Of a DNA stretch of 64,000 bases, positions 1-9,449 are shown in pieces. The notes beneath the pieces are model-generated. The model worked only from the letters and a program-made list of their open reading frames with translations. It ran no database searches and was not told the origin of the DNA. Position 1 is the stretch's first letter. Each line of letters opens with the position of its first letter. A program made the translations under genes and the position numbers. The stretch lies in NCBI RefSeq assembly GCF_014635325.1, contig NZ_BMCT01000005.1, positions 62,001 through 126,000 on the forward strand, in the 5' to 3' direction. The DNA is from Azorhizobium oxalatiphilum (GTDB taxonomy: Bacteria; Pseudomonadota; Alphaproteobacteria; Rhizobiales; Xanthobacteraceae).

Positions 1-122
1 AATTGAGCAGTGTTTCTCCTCGATGGCTCACAATCGCCCACAGGCACACGCACGTTTATCGTGTGCTGAACATCGATTGGGCTGCCTGCGATGGGCACCC
101 GCTGCATCTGCGCCGGGTGGTC

Positions 123-162
123 GAAGGGATGCCGGGGGCACGGTGTCCCCTGGCATCCCTTC
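123..162. terminator. Strong hairpin after the RND operon
   Basis: Arms at 123-138 and 147-162 pair at 15 of 16 positions around an 8-base loop. It lies just past the stop codon of the minus-strand RND permease gene. There is no T-run on either strand, so it may be an mRNA 3' stabiliser or a two-way terminator rather than a classic intrinsic terminator. Bases 1-122 hold nothing I can identify. Confidence 0.5.
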
Positions 163-167
163 CGCCT

Positions 168-3100
168 TCAGTGTGGTGCATGCGCCCGGTCGGACCTGCG
201 CTTGCCGAAGCTGCCGAGCCGGCTTTCGCGGAGCCTCTGGAAGACCACATACAGCATCGGGATCAGGAAGATGCCGATGGCGCTCGCGCCCAGCATGCCG
301 GCGAAGACCGATGTGCCCACGCCCCGCCGGCTGATCATGGCCGCGCCCGAGGCGAACACCAGCGGAACCAGTCCGAGGATGAAGGCAATCGACGTCATCA
401 TCACCGCCCGGAAGCGCATCTGGGCGCCGAGGATCGCGGCCTCCTCGATGGATTTTCCGGCCTCCCGCTGCTCCTTGGCGAACTCGATGATGAGGATGCC
501 GTTCTTCGCCGCCAGCGCGATGAGCACGACCAGTCCGATCTGCGCATACAGATCCATGGACAGGCCCGCGACCACCACGCCGCCAAAGGCCGTCAGTACG
601 CCGACGGATACCGACAGCAGCACCGGCACCGGGATGATCCAGCTCTCATAAAGGCCGACGAGGAACAGGAAGGCGAACAGGAGAGCGATGGCCAGGATCA
701 CGCCCGTCTGGCCCGAGGCCTGCCGTTCCTGATAGGCCGAGCCCGTCCATTCGAACCCGTAGTTGGAGGGTAGGGTGCTTGCGGACACCTGCTCCATCGC
801 CTGCAAGGCCGCGCCCGAGGAGGATGTTGCCGCGGGTGCGCCGTTGATGGTGACGGAGCGGTAGTTGTTGTAGCGGGTGATCACCTGCGGGCCGAGCACC
901 GTGCTGACATCGGCGATTGCGCGCAGCGGCACCATCTCTCCGCTGGAACTGCGGATCTGGATCTGCCACAGCGCCTCGATGTTGCTTCGGTTGCTCGCCT
1001 CGCCCTGGATATTGACCTGCCAGGTGCGGCCGAACAGGTTGAAGTCGTTCGTATACCGGCCGCCAAGCGTGGCTTGCAGGGTTGAGAAAATGTCCGACAT
1101 GGACAGGCCGAGCGCCTGCGCCTTCTCACGGTCGATGTTGAGGAAGAGCGAAGGCGTGCTCGTCGTGTAGGAGGAGAAGACACGGGCAAGGTTCGGATTG
1201 CCGTTGGCGGCCGCGACCAGTCCCTGCACCGTCGCGCCGATGGCCGTCGGCGACTGACCCTCCAGCGCTTCGAGCTGATACTCGAAGCCGCCGCTGGTCG
1301 AGAGGCCGATGATGGGCGGCAGATTGAACGGCTGCACAAGAGCCGTCCGGATCTGGCTGCCCTCCTGCGCCACCTTGCGGATGAGCGCCTGCACAGAATC
1401 CTCCGCCGCACGCCGGTCGGCAAAGTCTTTCAGCTTGACGAAGGCAAAGGCAGCGTTTGATTCCGAAGCGGAGTCCAGCAACGAATAGCCGATCACCGAG
1501 AAGACGTCGCGCACCTGCGGCAGGGCTTGCAGACGTTCCTCCACCTGCCGCAGGGCCTCAGAGGTGCGTTGCAGGGAAGCCCCGTCCGGCAACTGCACAG
1601 CGACGAAGAAGGCGCCCTGATCCTCCTCCGGCAGGAAGCTCGAGGGGGTGATGCGGGCCAGTCCATAGGTGCCGGCGAAACAGGCTCCGACAGCGATCAG
1701 CGACAGGATGGACACGCGCACCAGACGGCGTACCACGGAGGTGTAGCCATGCTGTGCGGCATCGATCCCCTTGAGCACGACCGCCATGATCCCCTTTCGG
1801 GGCCCCTGATGGCGCAGGAAGATCGCGCACAGGGCCGGCGAAAGCGTCAGCGCGTTGATGGCCGAGAAGAACATGGCCGCGCTGATGGTCACGGCGAACT
1901 GCCGGAACAGCTGCCCCGACAGACCGGGCACGAAGGCGATGGGCACAAACACCGACAGCAGCACCAGTGTGATGGCGATGATCGGCGCGGTGATCTGCGA
2001 CATCGCCTTCTTCGTCGCCTCGGCGGGCGTAAGGTCAGGCTCCTCCTCCATGACGCGCTCGACATTCTCCACCACCACGATGGCGTCATCGACGACGATG
2101 CCGATGGCGAGCACCATGGCGAGGAGCGACACGGTGTTGGCGGAATATCCGAGTGCCAGCAGTACCACGAAGGTGAAGATCAGGCTGACCGGCACGGCAA
2201 TGGTGGGGATGAGCGTCGCCCGGAAATTCCCGAGGAAGAGGAAGACCACGAGCACCACCAGGACGAACGCCTCGGCCAGGGTGCGGAGCACCTCGTGGAT
2301 CGTGTCGTTCACGAAGGTCGTGGAGTCGTGCACGACCTTGTAGGTCATGCCTTCCGGCAGGCGCTTGCCGAGCCGCTCCAGCGTGCGGTCCACCGCGGCG
2401 GCGGTCTGCACGGCGTTGGCGTCGGGCGCCAGATAGATGGCGGCGGCAACGGTCGGCTTGCCGTTCAGGCGGCTGTCCACGTCCTGGTTCTGGGCGCCGA
2501 TCTCGACACGCGCGACGTCGCGCACGCGCAACACCGATCCGTCCGGATTGGCGCGGAGCACGATGTTCTCGAACTGCTCGGGCGTCTGCAGCCGCCCTTG
2601 CGTCTGCACGTTCATCTGCACCTGCTGCCCATCATCGATGGGCGGCGCGCCGATGCGGCCGGTGGCCGCCTGCACGTTCTGCGCCTCGATGGCGTCGGCG
2701 ACGTCGGACGGGGTGATGTTCAGGCTGATCAGCCGCTGCACATCGAACCACACCCGCATGGAGTAGCGCAGGCGCGCGAACAGCCGGGCCTCGCCCACGC
2801 CGGGAATGCGGGACAGCTCATCGAGGACGTTGATGGTGATGTAGTTGGCGATGAACAGCGAGTCGTGCTTCTCGCTGGAGAAGCCGACGAATTGCAGGAT
2901 CGCGTTGGAGCGCTTGCGGACCGTGACGCCCTGCCGCTGGATCTCCGCCGGCAGCTGTGGCAGGGCCGTCTGCACCCGGTTGTTCACATTGACAGTGTTG
3001 ACGTCCGGATTGGTACCGAGCGCGAAGCTGACGGTCAGGCTGTAGCTGCCGTCATTGCTGCTGGTGGACTTCATGTACAGCGCCTTGTCGACGCCGACGA

Positions 3101-3308
3101 TCTGGGCTTCCAGCGGCTGCGCGACGCTGGCCTCGACCACGGCGGCGGAGGCGCCGGGGAAGTTCGCCGTCACTTGTACCTGCGGCGGCACGATGTCCGG
3201 AAACTGTGCGACGGGCATGCGCGTCATGGCGATCGCGCCCGCGATGGTCATGACGATGGCGATCACGACCGCGAGGCGCGGCCGATCCACGAAGACGGAC
3301 GAAATCAT
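168..3308 (-). CDS. RND (HAE1/AcrB-type) multidrug efflux permease
   Basis: Inner-membrane proton-driven drug exporter of 1046 residues, full length for the AcrB/MexB family. The N-terminus [15 protein letters not shown] is the usual first membrane helix. The TM4 acidic pair (VVDDAIVV) falls exactly at D407/D408, the AcrB proton-relay numbering, and the TM10 lysine lies in LAAKNG near residue 935. Its start overlaps the stop of the upstream adaptor gene by 4 bases (ATGA), so the two are translationally coupled. No outer-membrane channel gene is adjacent, so the pump probably borrows a TolC-like protein encoded elsewhere. Substrate unknown. Confidence 0.96.
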   Translation of the reverse strand: MISSVFVDRPRLAVVIAIVMTIAGAIAMTRMPVAQFPDIVPPQVQVTANFPGASAAVVEASVAQPLEAQIVGVDKALYMKSTSSNDGSYSLTVSFALGTNPDVNTVNVNNRVQTALPQLPAEIQRQGVTVRKRSNAILQFVGFSSEKHDSLFIANYITINVLDELSRIPGVGEARLFARLRYSMRVWFDVQRLISLNITPSDVADAIEAQNVQAATGRIGAPPIDDGQQVQMNVQTQGRLQTPEQFENIVLRANPDGSVLRVRDVARVEIGAQNQDVDSRLNGKPTVAAAIYLAPDANAVQTAAAVDRTLERLGKRLPEGMTYKVVHDSTTFVNDTIHEVLRTLAEAFVLVVLVVFLFLGNFRATLIPTIAVPVSLIFTFVVLLALGYSANTVSLLAMVLAIGIVVDDAIVVVENVERVMEEEPDLTPAEATKKAMSQITAPIIAITLVLLSVFVPIAFVPGLSGQLFRQFAVTISAAMFFSAINALTLSPALCAIFLRHQGPRKGIMAVVLKGIDAAQHGYTSVVRRLVRVSILSLIAVGACFAGTYGLARITPSSFLPEEDQGAFFVAVQLPDGASLQRTSEALRQVEERLQALPQVRDVFSVIGYSLLDSASESNAAFAFVKLKDFADRRAAEDSVQALIRKVAQEGSQIRTALVQPFNLPPIIGLSTSGGFEYQLEALEGQSPTAIGATVQGLVAAANGNPNLARVFSSYTTSTPSLFLNIDREKAQALGLSMSDIFSTLQATLGGRYTNDFNLFGRTWQVNIQGEASNRSNIEALWQIQIRSSSGEMVPLRAIADVSTVLGPQVITRYNNYRSVTINGAPAATSSSGAALQAMEQVSASTLPSNYGFEWTGSAYQERQASGQTGVILAIALLFAFLFLVGLYESWIIPVPVLLSVSVGVLTAFGGVVVAGLSMDLYAQIGLVVLIALAAKNGILIIEFAKEQREAGKSIEEAAILGAQMRFRAVMMTSIAFILGLVPLVFASGAAMISRRGVGTSVFAGMLGASAIGIFLIPMLYVVFQRLRESRLGSFGKRRSDRAHAPH

Positions 3309-4477
3309 TTCTGGTCAGCCTTCGAAGAAACGGAAGCCACATGGTCGGCATCGGCCGGGGATACGACCTGTCCGTTGCGGATGCGCTGAAGCCCCTCGAC
3401 CACCAACCGATCCCCGACGGCAAGGCCGTTCTCCACCACGACCTGTCCATTGGGACCGGAACGGCCCAGCTTGATGCTCCTGCGGCGGGCGGTTTTCTCC
3501 GCATCCACCAGGAAGACGTAGCTGCCTTCCTGGTCGGTCAGCAGCGCGCTCTGGGGAATGGTGATCCGGGAGACGGGCGTCGCCCCCTCCAGCAGCACCG
3601 TGACGAATTCCGCGTCGATCAGCTCGCGCTCGGTGCCCACCGCGTTCGCGGTGCCGCGTGCGGGATTGGCCACGACCGCGCGCAGCATGAGCGTATCGGT
3701 GTTGGAGGTCACGCTGTTGTTGAGGAAGTCGAGCTTGCCCACGTGCTCGTAGATGCGACCGTCCGGCAGCCTGACGCGAACCTGCAGGGCGCCAAATCCG
3801 CTGCCGCCGGACAGACGCCGACGGATATCCAGAGCGGCCCGGACCGGCACGGAAAAGGTCACGTACATCGGGTCCTGGCTGACCACCGTCGTCAGCGCGC
3901 CGGAGGAGGGGCTGACGACGTTGCCCTCGGTGACGGATGTGCGGCCGATCTTGCCGTCGATGGGGGAGCGGATCTCGCTATAGTCCAGATCGATCTGCGC
4001 CTGCCGGAGCTGAGCCTTGGCGGAAAGCACAACCGCCTCCTGCGCCAGCTTCGTGGCCTGCGCATTGTCGAACGAGGCCTGCGTGCCGGAGGATGTCTTC
4101 AGCAACTGCTCGGCACGCTCCAGGGTCAGAGCCGCATTGCGCAACTGCGCTTCCGCCTCCTTGACCGCCGCCTCACGCGCCTCGCGCACGGCCTGGAACG
4201 GCCCCTGTTCGAGGACATAGAGCAGATCGCCCTTCTTCACCTCGGCGCCTTCCGTAAACATGCGCTTGGTCAGAAAGGCGGTCAGGCGCGGCTGGATCTG
4301 AACCTGCTCGGTGGCCTGAACGCGGCCGAGATATTCGGTGCTCTCGGTGAAGGGGCGGCTTTCAACCCGCTGGACGCCGACGGCGGGCGGTGGGGCGTCC
4401 TGCGCCATGGCGGGCGGCAGCGATGTCCCGAAGGCAGCCGCGACAAGAAGCGAAGTCGTCATCCGGCGGATAGGCAT
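3305..4477 (-). CDS. RND periplasmic adaptor (membrane fusion protein)
   Basis: Periplasmic adaptor of 390 residues linking the RND permease to an outer-membrane channel. A signal peptide covers roughly residues 1-25 and ends in AMA before QDAPPP. Then come the lipoyl half-motifs ([18 protein letters not shown]), an alpha-helical hairpin around residues 100-160, and the second lipoyl/beta-barrel part ([13 protein letters not shown]). It is first in a two-gene operon with the permease. No TetR-type repressor gene lies beside it, which is unusual for acrAB-like operons. Confidence 0.95.
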   Translation of the reverse strand: MPIRRMTTSLLVAAAFGTSLPPAMAQDAPPPAVGVQRVESRPFTESTEYLGRVQATEQVQIQPRLTAFLTKRMFTEGAEVKKGDLLYVLEQGPFQAVREAREAAVKEAEAQLRNAALTLERAEQLLKTSSGTQASFDNAQATKLAQEAVVLSAKAQLRQAQIDLDYSEIRSPIDGKIGRTSVTEGNVVSPSSGALTTVVSQDPMYVTFSVPVRAALDIRRRLSGGSGFGALQVRVRLPDGRIYEHVGKLDFLNNSVTSNTDTLMLRAVVANPARGTANAVGTERELIDAEFVTVLLEGATPVSRITIPQSALLTDQEGSYVFLVDAEKTARRRSIKLGRSGPNGQVVVENGLAVGDRLVVEGLQRIRNGQVVSPADADHVASVSSKADQK

Positions 4478-4556
4478 TCAGACCCTGCGTGCAAATTCGG
4501 GGGAGAGGAAGCGCAAAACAGCCAGCCGCGCTGGATCGGGTCGGCATCGTATTTGT

Positions 4557-4636
4557 GCTGCGATGCAGCATACACGTTGGCCAGCGGGCGATAACGCTCG
4601 TTTCATGGCTAACAATTATGCGGCGTATTCATGAAA
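4557..4636. promoter_or_regulatory. Candidate operator palindromes upstream of the RND operon
   Basis: The 420 bp upstream of the adaptor gene contain two inverted repeats: GCTGC-GAT-GCAGC at 4557-4569, with partly symmetric flanks, and TTTCATG (4601-4607) matched by CATGAAA (4630-4636). Both sit where a repressor or activator of the pump would bind. No regulator gene is adjacent, so the ligand protein is unknown. The rest of 4478-4897 holds no convincing gene. Confidence 0.3.
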
Positions 4637-4897
4637 GTCGTGCGCTGGGGAATGCCAAGTGACTCGCTCATTCCGGATTAAATGAGTGTTTGAACATGAA
4701 GGAGCGGTGCCGTTCCGTTGCTGCCTGGCGCGACATTTGCCCCAAATGCGAACCGGCCACCGAGGTGAGGACCTCGATGGCCGGGCCTGCAAGTCCGGAG
4801 AAAGGGCGGCTTCCCGGAGCTTCGTGTGAGGAGGCCTCCCTTTGGGGGGCTTCCGGATATTGGGATTTCGCGTCCGGGCTGATGTATATGCAGCCGG

Positions 4898-5044
4898 TTA
4901 GCTGATTTTCAGGTCAGTATTTCTCAGTGGCAGATTGCGCACCCTCTTGCCCGTCGCCGCGAAGATCGCGTTGAGCACCGCGGGGGCGGCGACAGCGATG
5001 GTCGGTTCGCGAAGACGATAGGAGGCACTGGCCGAATTCGCGAT
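4898..5044 (-). pseudogene. 3' relic of a molybdopterin-binding xanthine-dehydrogenase-family subunit
   Basis: Read on the minus strand and ending at TAA (4898-4900), this short frame encodes SYRLREPTIAVAAPAVLN followed by AIFAATGKRVRNLPL. That is the characteristic extreme C-terminus of the large subunit of isoquinoline 1-oxidoreductase / aldehyde oxidoreductases of the xanthine dehydrogenase family (compare the usual PAVxNAIxxATGxRxRxLP). An in-frame stop at 5045-5047 and nothing recognisable upstream show that more than 90% of a roughly 700-residue protein is gone. It is a deletion remnant and cannot be functional. Bases 5048-5215 are non-coding. Confidence 0.75.
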
Positions 5045-5208
5045 TTAACCTAACGTGAATGGGGCGCACCGATTAGAGGGAGTCTCGAGCATGAACCTAT
5101 CTCGACCATTCATGAGTATGACGGGCGCCCCGCCTGAATGAGCCCGCAAGGAACGTGACGGTTCTCGCCGCCGCGTGGAGTGTTTTTTAGGGGCTAGCCC
5201 GGACGGGC

Positions 5209-5223
5209 ACATGCTCTAGCGCC
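5209..5223. repeat. Partial copy of the stop-codon hairpin repeat
   Basis: ACATGCTCTAGCGCC here is identical to 42579-42593, the end of the full repeat at 42.5 kb. As there, CTA within it is the complement of the TAG stop codon of the adjacent minus-strand gene. The remainder of the repeat is absent; instead a short hairpin (GCCCG-GA-CGGGC) follows. Confidence 0.5.
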
Positions 5224-6109
5224 GATAGCGGAGCGCATCGACGAGCAACACGAAGGCGGCGGAGGCTTGGCGGCGGCTCGGATAATAGAGGTGATAGCCG
5301 GGGAAGGTCGGCGACCACTCGGGCATGATCTGCACGAGTTGGCCGTCCGCAATCCTCTGCGACACGCGGCCTTCCACCACGAAGGCAATTCCGAGGCCGG
5401 CCACCGCGGCCTTGATGATCATGTTGACATTGTTGCAGGTGAACTGGCCTTCGACCCGGACCTTCACTTCGTGTCCGTCCCGCTCCAGTTCCCAGGCATA
5501 GAGCCCGCCGCCGGTCAGCATGCGCAGGTTGATGCAATTGTGGTCCGCCAGCTCCCGCGGCGTGGTGGGAGCGGGGTGACGGGCCAGATAGTCGGGGGAA
5601 GCCACCGCAATCATGCGCAGATCGGGGCCGATCGGTACGGCGATCATGTCCTTCGCTATGGCCTCGCCGAGGCGCACGCCGGCATCGAACTTCTCGGTCA
5701 CGATGTCCGCAAGCGATGAATCAACGCTCAGTTCCACCTCGATCTCGGGATAGGTCTTCAGGATCGGTTCCAGGGCCGGCAGCAGGACGGTATCCGCAGC
5801 ATGTTCCGAGGCTGTGATCCGGATGATGCCGGCTGGTTTGTCGCGTAGTTCGCTGAGCGAGGCCAGTTCGCTGGCGATGCGGTCTACCGCCGGTTCCAGC
5901 GTGGCCATCAGGCGCTCGCCGGCGGCCGTGGCCGAGACACTGCGCGTGGTGCGGGTGAGCAGGCGCACGCCGAGGTTCGCCTCCAGCCGGCGGATGGTGT
6001 GGCTGAGGGCCGATTGGGAGGTGCCGAGCTTGGCCGAGGCGCGGGTAAAGCTCCTCTCCTGCGCAACGGTCATGAAGGCGGTAAGATCCGCCAGATCCTG
6101 GCGCTGCAT
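5216..6109 (-). CDS. LysR-family transcriptional regulator
   Basis: DNA-binding regulator of 297 residues. The N-terminal winged HTH covers about residues 1-60 (AFMTVAQERSFTRASAKLG, then SQSALSHTIRRLE) and is followed by a type-2 periplasmic-binding-like effector domain. I placed the start at the ATG at 6109 because GGGAG lies 7 bases upstream; an in-frame ATG at 6133 would add eight residues with no visible ribosome binding site. The gene points the same way as the upstream SDR, RibD-like and truncated MFS genes, so it may control them. Its TAG stop is part of a dispersed repeat. Confidence 0.92.
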   Translation of the reverse strand: MQRQDLADLTAFMTVAQERSFTRASAKLGTSQSALSHTIRRLEANLGVRLLTRTTRSVSATAAGERLMATLEPAVDRIASELASLSELRDKPAGIIRITASEHAADTVLLPALEPILKTYPEIEVELSVDSSLADIVTEKFDAGVRLGEAIAKDMIAVPIGPDLRMIAVASPDYLARHPAPTTPRELADHNCINLRMLTGGGLYAWELERDGHEVKVRVEGQFTCNNVNMIIKAAVAGLGIAFVVEGRVSQRIADGQLVQIMPEWSPTFPGYHLYYPSRRQASAAFVLLVDALRYRR

Positions 6110-6154
6110 GCCTGAGCTCCCGGAGGTTGCCATCGTTGGAAGGTTGCGGATTGG

Positions 6155-6535
6155 TCAGTGTACGGCGCTTGCGGGCTTGAGCTGGTGCAGCCATGCCGCG
6201 CACAGCAGGCTGCCGATCCCGGTCAGCGCGATGACGAGGCCCATGGCCAGCGGAGTGCCGGTTGTGAATGCGCTGACCATCCCCGATCCCAGGATGCCGC
6301 TGCCATATTGCATGGCGCCAACGAGCGCCGAGACGGCGCCGGAGCGGGCCGGAAAGTCGTTCCGAGCGCCGGCGATGGAATTGGCGACGATGAGCCCGGT
6401 CGCGGCCACGAAGACGAACAACGGGACGACGAGGCCGGGCAGTCCACCGAGACCGGTCCACGTGGCGAGCGCCACCGCAAGCCCCGCCAGCGCGGCGATG
6501 CCGGTGCCCAGCATCAGCAACTCAGGCCGGCGTGC
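6155..6535 (-). pseudogene. C-terminal fragment of a Bcr/CflA-type MFS drug exporter
   Basis: About 125 codons remain and resemble the last four membrane helices of Bcr/CflA transporters: ANSIAGARNDFPARSGAVSA, then LVGAMQYGSGILGSG, then the final helix. Family members are about 400 residues, so roughly two thirds is missing at the N-terminal side. In-frame similarity (RRPELLML) continues a few codons into the 3' end of the neighbouring RibD-like gene in another frame. This marks a deletion junction near 6535. The TTG at 6518 could serve as a start, but a four-helix fragment is unlikely to transport anything. Confidence 0.75.
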
Positions 6536-7235
6536 CGGCGGCGCGGGATGTCACGGCATATTGCAGGTGCAGGGCGCCGTGGCCGATCTGCTTGCAGGAT
6601 TTCAGTGACAGCTCGACCTGTTCCGACAGGCCGGCGGCGCCGGTACGGATGATGCCGCCGGCATCCGCGCGCCCGTCTATGGCGGGGGCGACGATGAGAC
6701 TCAGCTCATCCACCAGACCGGCGGCGAAGAAGCCGCCGTTGACCAGGGCGCCGCCCTCCAGCAGCAGGCGGCGGATGCCCAGTTCCCGGCCGAGCACATC
6801 GAGCATGGGCGCAAGATCGAAGCCGGCTTCCGCGACCACATAGGAGACGCCGTCGGCTGCAAGTTCCGCCAGATGGCTGTCGGGCACATCTGCGCCGAGG
6901 AAGACGATCACATGGTCGCCGCCTACGGTGGGGCCGTCGAAATGCAGCTTGCCCGCCGGGTCTACGGCGACGGCGATGCTGCCGGCATCGGGGGAGGCGA
7001 AATGCCAGGGGCGGGCGACGGAGGCCCACGTCGCGGGCGGATGGGCCTTGGCCTTGCTCATCTCGGCCATGGTGACGCGGCCGACGATCCAGCCGCTCCC
7101 CCCGAACGCCTCATGCTGTTCCTCATAGAGGGTATGCCAGTCCGAGCGGTTTCCGTCCGGGCTTCGCGTCCAGCGGCTCGGATGCAGGCCGCCGTCCAGC
7201 GAGGTGATCATATGGCAGATGATGTGGGGCTTCAT
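6522..7235 (-). CDS. RibD C-terminal / dihydrofolate-reductase-like family protein
   Basis: Cytoplasmic NADPH-dependent reductase-like protein of 237 residues with the RibD C-terminal fold: HMITSLDGG near residue 8, GRVTMAEM near residue 52, and the cofactor-binding segment RRLLLEGGALVNGGFF near residue 150. Such stand-alone proteins are often annotated as dihydrofolate reductase family; the real substrate is not known. A good ribosome binding site (GAGAGGAG) precedes the ATG. It lies 65 bp downstream of the SDR gene, probably in one transcript. Its last codons overlap the truncated MFS reading frame, so its native C-terminus may have been altered. Confidence 0.88.
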   Translation of the reverse strand: MKPHIICHMITSLDGGLHPSRWTRSPDGNRSDWHTLYEEQHEAFGGSGWIVGRVTMAEMSKAKAHPPATWASVARPWHFASPDAGSIAVAVDPAGKLHFDGPTVGGDHVIVFLGADVPDSHLAELAADGVSYVVAEAGFDLAPMLDVLGRELGIRRLLLEGGALVNGGFFAAGLVDELSLIVAPAIDGRADAGGIIRTGAAGLSEQVELSLKSCKQIGHGALHLQYAVTSRAAGTPA

Positions 7236-7300
7236 GTTGGCTCCTCTCGGGCAAGCGGCGGGACAGGGCGGTGCGGCCGTTCCGCCTGCGGATCAGATGA

Positions 7301-8128
7301 TCATTTGGGGGTGAGTTCGCCGTAGAAATAGGAGGCGGTGACGCCGCCATCCATCAGGAAATCGCTGCCGGTGATGAAAGCGCCATCAGAACCGAGCAGC
7401 AGTGCTCCGACGTTGCCCACTTCATCCGGTGTTCCCGCGCGGCCGACCGGCGACAGGTCTATCATGCGCTGGTAGCCCCCCGCACGCGGGCCGCTGAGTT
7501 CGTCGCGGGCGAGCGGGGTGATGATGATGCCGGGGCTGATGGTGTTGATGCGCGCGCCGCGCTTGCCCCATCGCACAGCCTCAGCCTTCACGCGCAGTGC
7601 ATTGCCCCGCTTGGAGAGCTGATAGGCATGCAGGGAATCCGTGATCCGTTCAGGGGCAAGCAAGGGGAGGGACAGCAGTTCTTCCGTTGGCGTCAGGGCG
7701 AGGGCTGCATCCTCTTCGGCGGTAAGCGCGCCGAGACGATGACCGGACTGGGAGGCGATGACGACGCCGGCGCCACCGGCCGCGATGACGTTGCCGAATT
7801 CCTCGAGCACCACGGCGGTGCCGTAGAGATCGACGGCAAGAATGGTCTTCGGAGAAGCCTGAGACGGCGAGACGCCGGCGGCGTGGATGAGAGACATGAC
7901 CTCGCCTGAAGCGGTCGCCTGCGCGACGAGCGCCTGCACGGACGCACGCGAGGAAACGTCCACCGTCGTGCTCGTCACGTCGAAGCCCGCATTGGCGAGG
8001 GTCTCTGCTGCGGCGTCAGCGTTTTCCTGCTTCAGGTCGGCAAGGATGACGCGCTTTCCCGCGCTCACGCGTCGGGCGATAGCCTGTCCGATCAGGCCGG
8101 GGCCAACGACGACTACAACGTTCTTCAT
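7301..8128 (-). CDS. SDR family oxidoreductase
   Basis: Short-chain dehydrogenase of 275 residues with a Rossmann fold. The active-site segment YQLSKRG supplies Tyr and Lys of YxxxK, and the C-terminal signature ITGSDFLMDGG is typical. The nucleotide-binding loop reads VGPGLIGQA instead of the usual TGxxxGIG, and the NNAG motif is replaced by IHAAGVS. Cofactor preference is therefore uncertain. AGGAGA precedes the ATG. It is the first gene of a minus-strand group with the RibD-like reductase; the physiological substrate is unknown. Confidence 0.92.
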   Translation of the reverse strand: MKNVVVVVGPGLIGQAIARRVSAGKRVILADLKQENADAAAETLANAGFDVTSTTVDVSSRASVQALVAQATASGEVMSLIHAAGVSPSQASPKTILAVDLYGTAVVLEEFGNVIAAGGAGVVIASQSGHRLGALTAEEDAALALTPTEELLSLPLLAPERITDSLHAYQLSKRGNALRVKAEAVRWGKRGARINTISPGIIITPLARDELSGPRAGGYQRMIDLSPVGRAGTPDEVGNVGALLLGSDGAFITGSDFLMDGGVTASYFYGELTPK

Positions 8129-8421
8129 GGCATTCTCCTGCGCTTGTCCGCGTCCCGGAGGGACCGGGAGTATACCGTGAACTTCAGCGCGCCAGACGCT
8201 TCATGGCAGCAGGGATGCTAGCTGCGAACGTCGAGCGGTATTAGGCGCGGCGCGTCGCATGAGAATATGTCGCCCATTCATCAATGGGCACCGATTTTCC
8301 CATCGTACGCATCGGCGCGGTCCTTGGGGCGCAGGTCGAGGCATGGCGGCGGAAACATGCGGTGGATTGTGGATGTACGCTCCGGCGAGGGCAGGTCGGC
8401 CGAACCCACGCCGGTTCTTAG

Positions 8422-8532
8422 CCAAGGGGCACGTTGTCGAGGGCCATGCATGGCATCGAGCGCGCCGGCCGGGTCCGCATCCAGGTGTTCAAGGAGTGGC
8501 TGCAGGTCGGCCTGCCCAAGCCCCGCCGCTGA
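8422..8532 (+). other. Possible 3' gene relic in a 675-bp gap
   Basis: The interval 8129-8803 has no convincing gene. Within it a short plus-strand frame between stops encodes HGIERAGRVRIQVFKEWLQ and then VGLPKPRR. The RVRxFxxWL pattern resembles the last helix of LysR-type regulators. It is too short to assign and could be chance. The interval also holds a small ATCATGAT duplication near 8600-8631. A promoter for the sigma-factor gene must lie in its 3' part, but I cannot place it. Confidence 0.22.
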
Positions 8533-8803
8533 TCCGCATCGGGGGCGTAAGGCTCTCGACGACACGGGGGATCTGCCGCTGCCCGATCGCCCCGGAGCAT
8601 CATGATCCGCTGCTGATCGTCATCATGATCGTCGAACCAGATACCCAAGCTGGAATCGGTACAAATCATTGGCGTTGCAGTATTTGTGCATCGCGCTATC
8701 AGTGTCTGCGATGGCTGGTGGTGGGATCCATGCGTGCGGGCAAGTTCGAGAGCAGACAAGGCGACCGCGCCGTGCCTGAACGGCATGCCGGCGGGGTGGG
8801 GCC

Positions 8804-9316
8804 GTGAAGGACGGTGATGTCCGGCATGGGGTGTATCTGTCGCACCGCGCCGCGCTGATCGACTATGCCACGCCCATACTCGGCTCGCGCGATGCCGCCG
8901 AGGACATCGTTCAGGATGCCTATCTGCGCTTCATGCCCGCGCGCCTGCAGGCTTCCACTCCCGAGCAGACGCTGGGCTTTCTCTACCGCATCGTGCGCAA
9001 CCTCGCCTTCGATGTGCTGAAGCGCCGCAAGGTGGAGACGCGGGAGACCTCCCGGGACGTGCCGTTCTGGACCGAGCCGCAGGCGACCCCGACGCCGGAG
9101 CAGCAGCTTCTGCTCTGCGATCAGGTGCGCATCGTGACCGAAGTGCTCGCCGGCCTGACGCTGGAGGCGCGGGTGGCCGTGGAGATGCATCGGTTCGGCG
9201 GCTTCACGCTGGAGCAGGTGGCCAGCCATCTGGGCATTTCCATCACCACCGCCCACCGCCATGTCCGCTCCGCCATGCTCCAGATCGCCGTCCGCCTCGA
9301 CAGGGATGACGGCTGA
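8804..9316 (+). CDS. FecI-like ECF RNA polymerase sigma factor
   Basis: Extracytoplasmic-function sigma factor of 170 residues. Region 2 is at about residues 10-75 (DAAEDIVQDAYLRFM, then FLYRIVRNLAFDVLKRRK). Region 4 is at about 110-165 (FTLEQVASHLGISITTAHRH). The start is GTG. It is followed by a FecR-type anti-sigma gene and a TonB-dependent receptor with a signalling domain, the classic order of a cell-surface signalling locus. Expected role: it directs RNA polymerase to the receptor promoter once the receptor binds its ligand. Confidence 0.95.
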   Translation: MKDGDVRHGVYLSHRAALIDYATPILGSRDAAEDIVQDAYLRFMPARLQASTPEQTLGFLYRIVRNLAFDVLKRRKVETRETSRDVPFWTEPQATPTPEQQLLLCDQVRIVTEVLAGLTLEARVAVEMHRFGGFTLEQVASHLGISITTAHRHVRSAMLQIAVRLDRDDG

Positions 9317-9449
9317 CGCCGGACGCCGTGAAAAAAATGTCGGGGCAAATCGTCTTTGTGGCCGAACCGTATTAAAGGCGGCGTGCCGGCCATGGACAAA
9401 GCCGGCGACATGCGGCCGGCAAGATGGGGCCGGCAAGACAGGATCGAGC

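Noticed and set aside
1527-3389. Long plus-strand open frame opposite the first RND permease (about 620 codons)
   Set aside because: Shadow of the permease gene; composition is His/Asp/Arg-rich and no motif is recognisable.
4690-4905. Plus-strand open frame of 71 codons between the RND operon and the LysR gene
   Set aside because: No ribosome binding site, no family resemblance, and it overlaps the molybdenum-hydroxylase relic on the other strand.
8259-8807. Plus- and minus-strand open frames of 90-180 codons before the sigma-factor gene
   Set aside because: Several frames are open at once, which is usual in GC-rich DNA; none shows domain motifs or a good start site.
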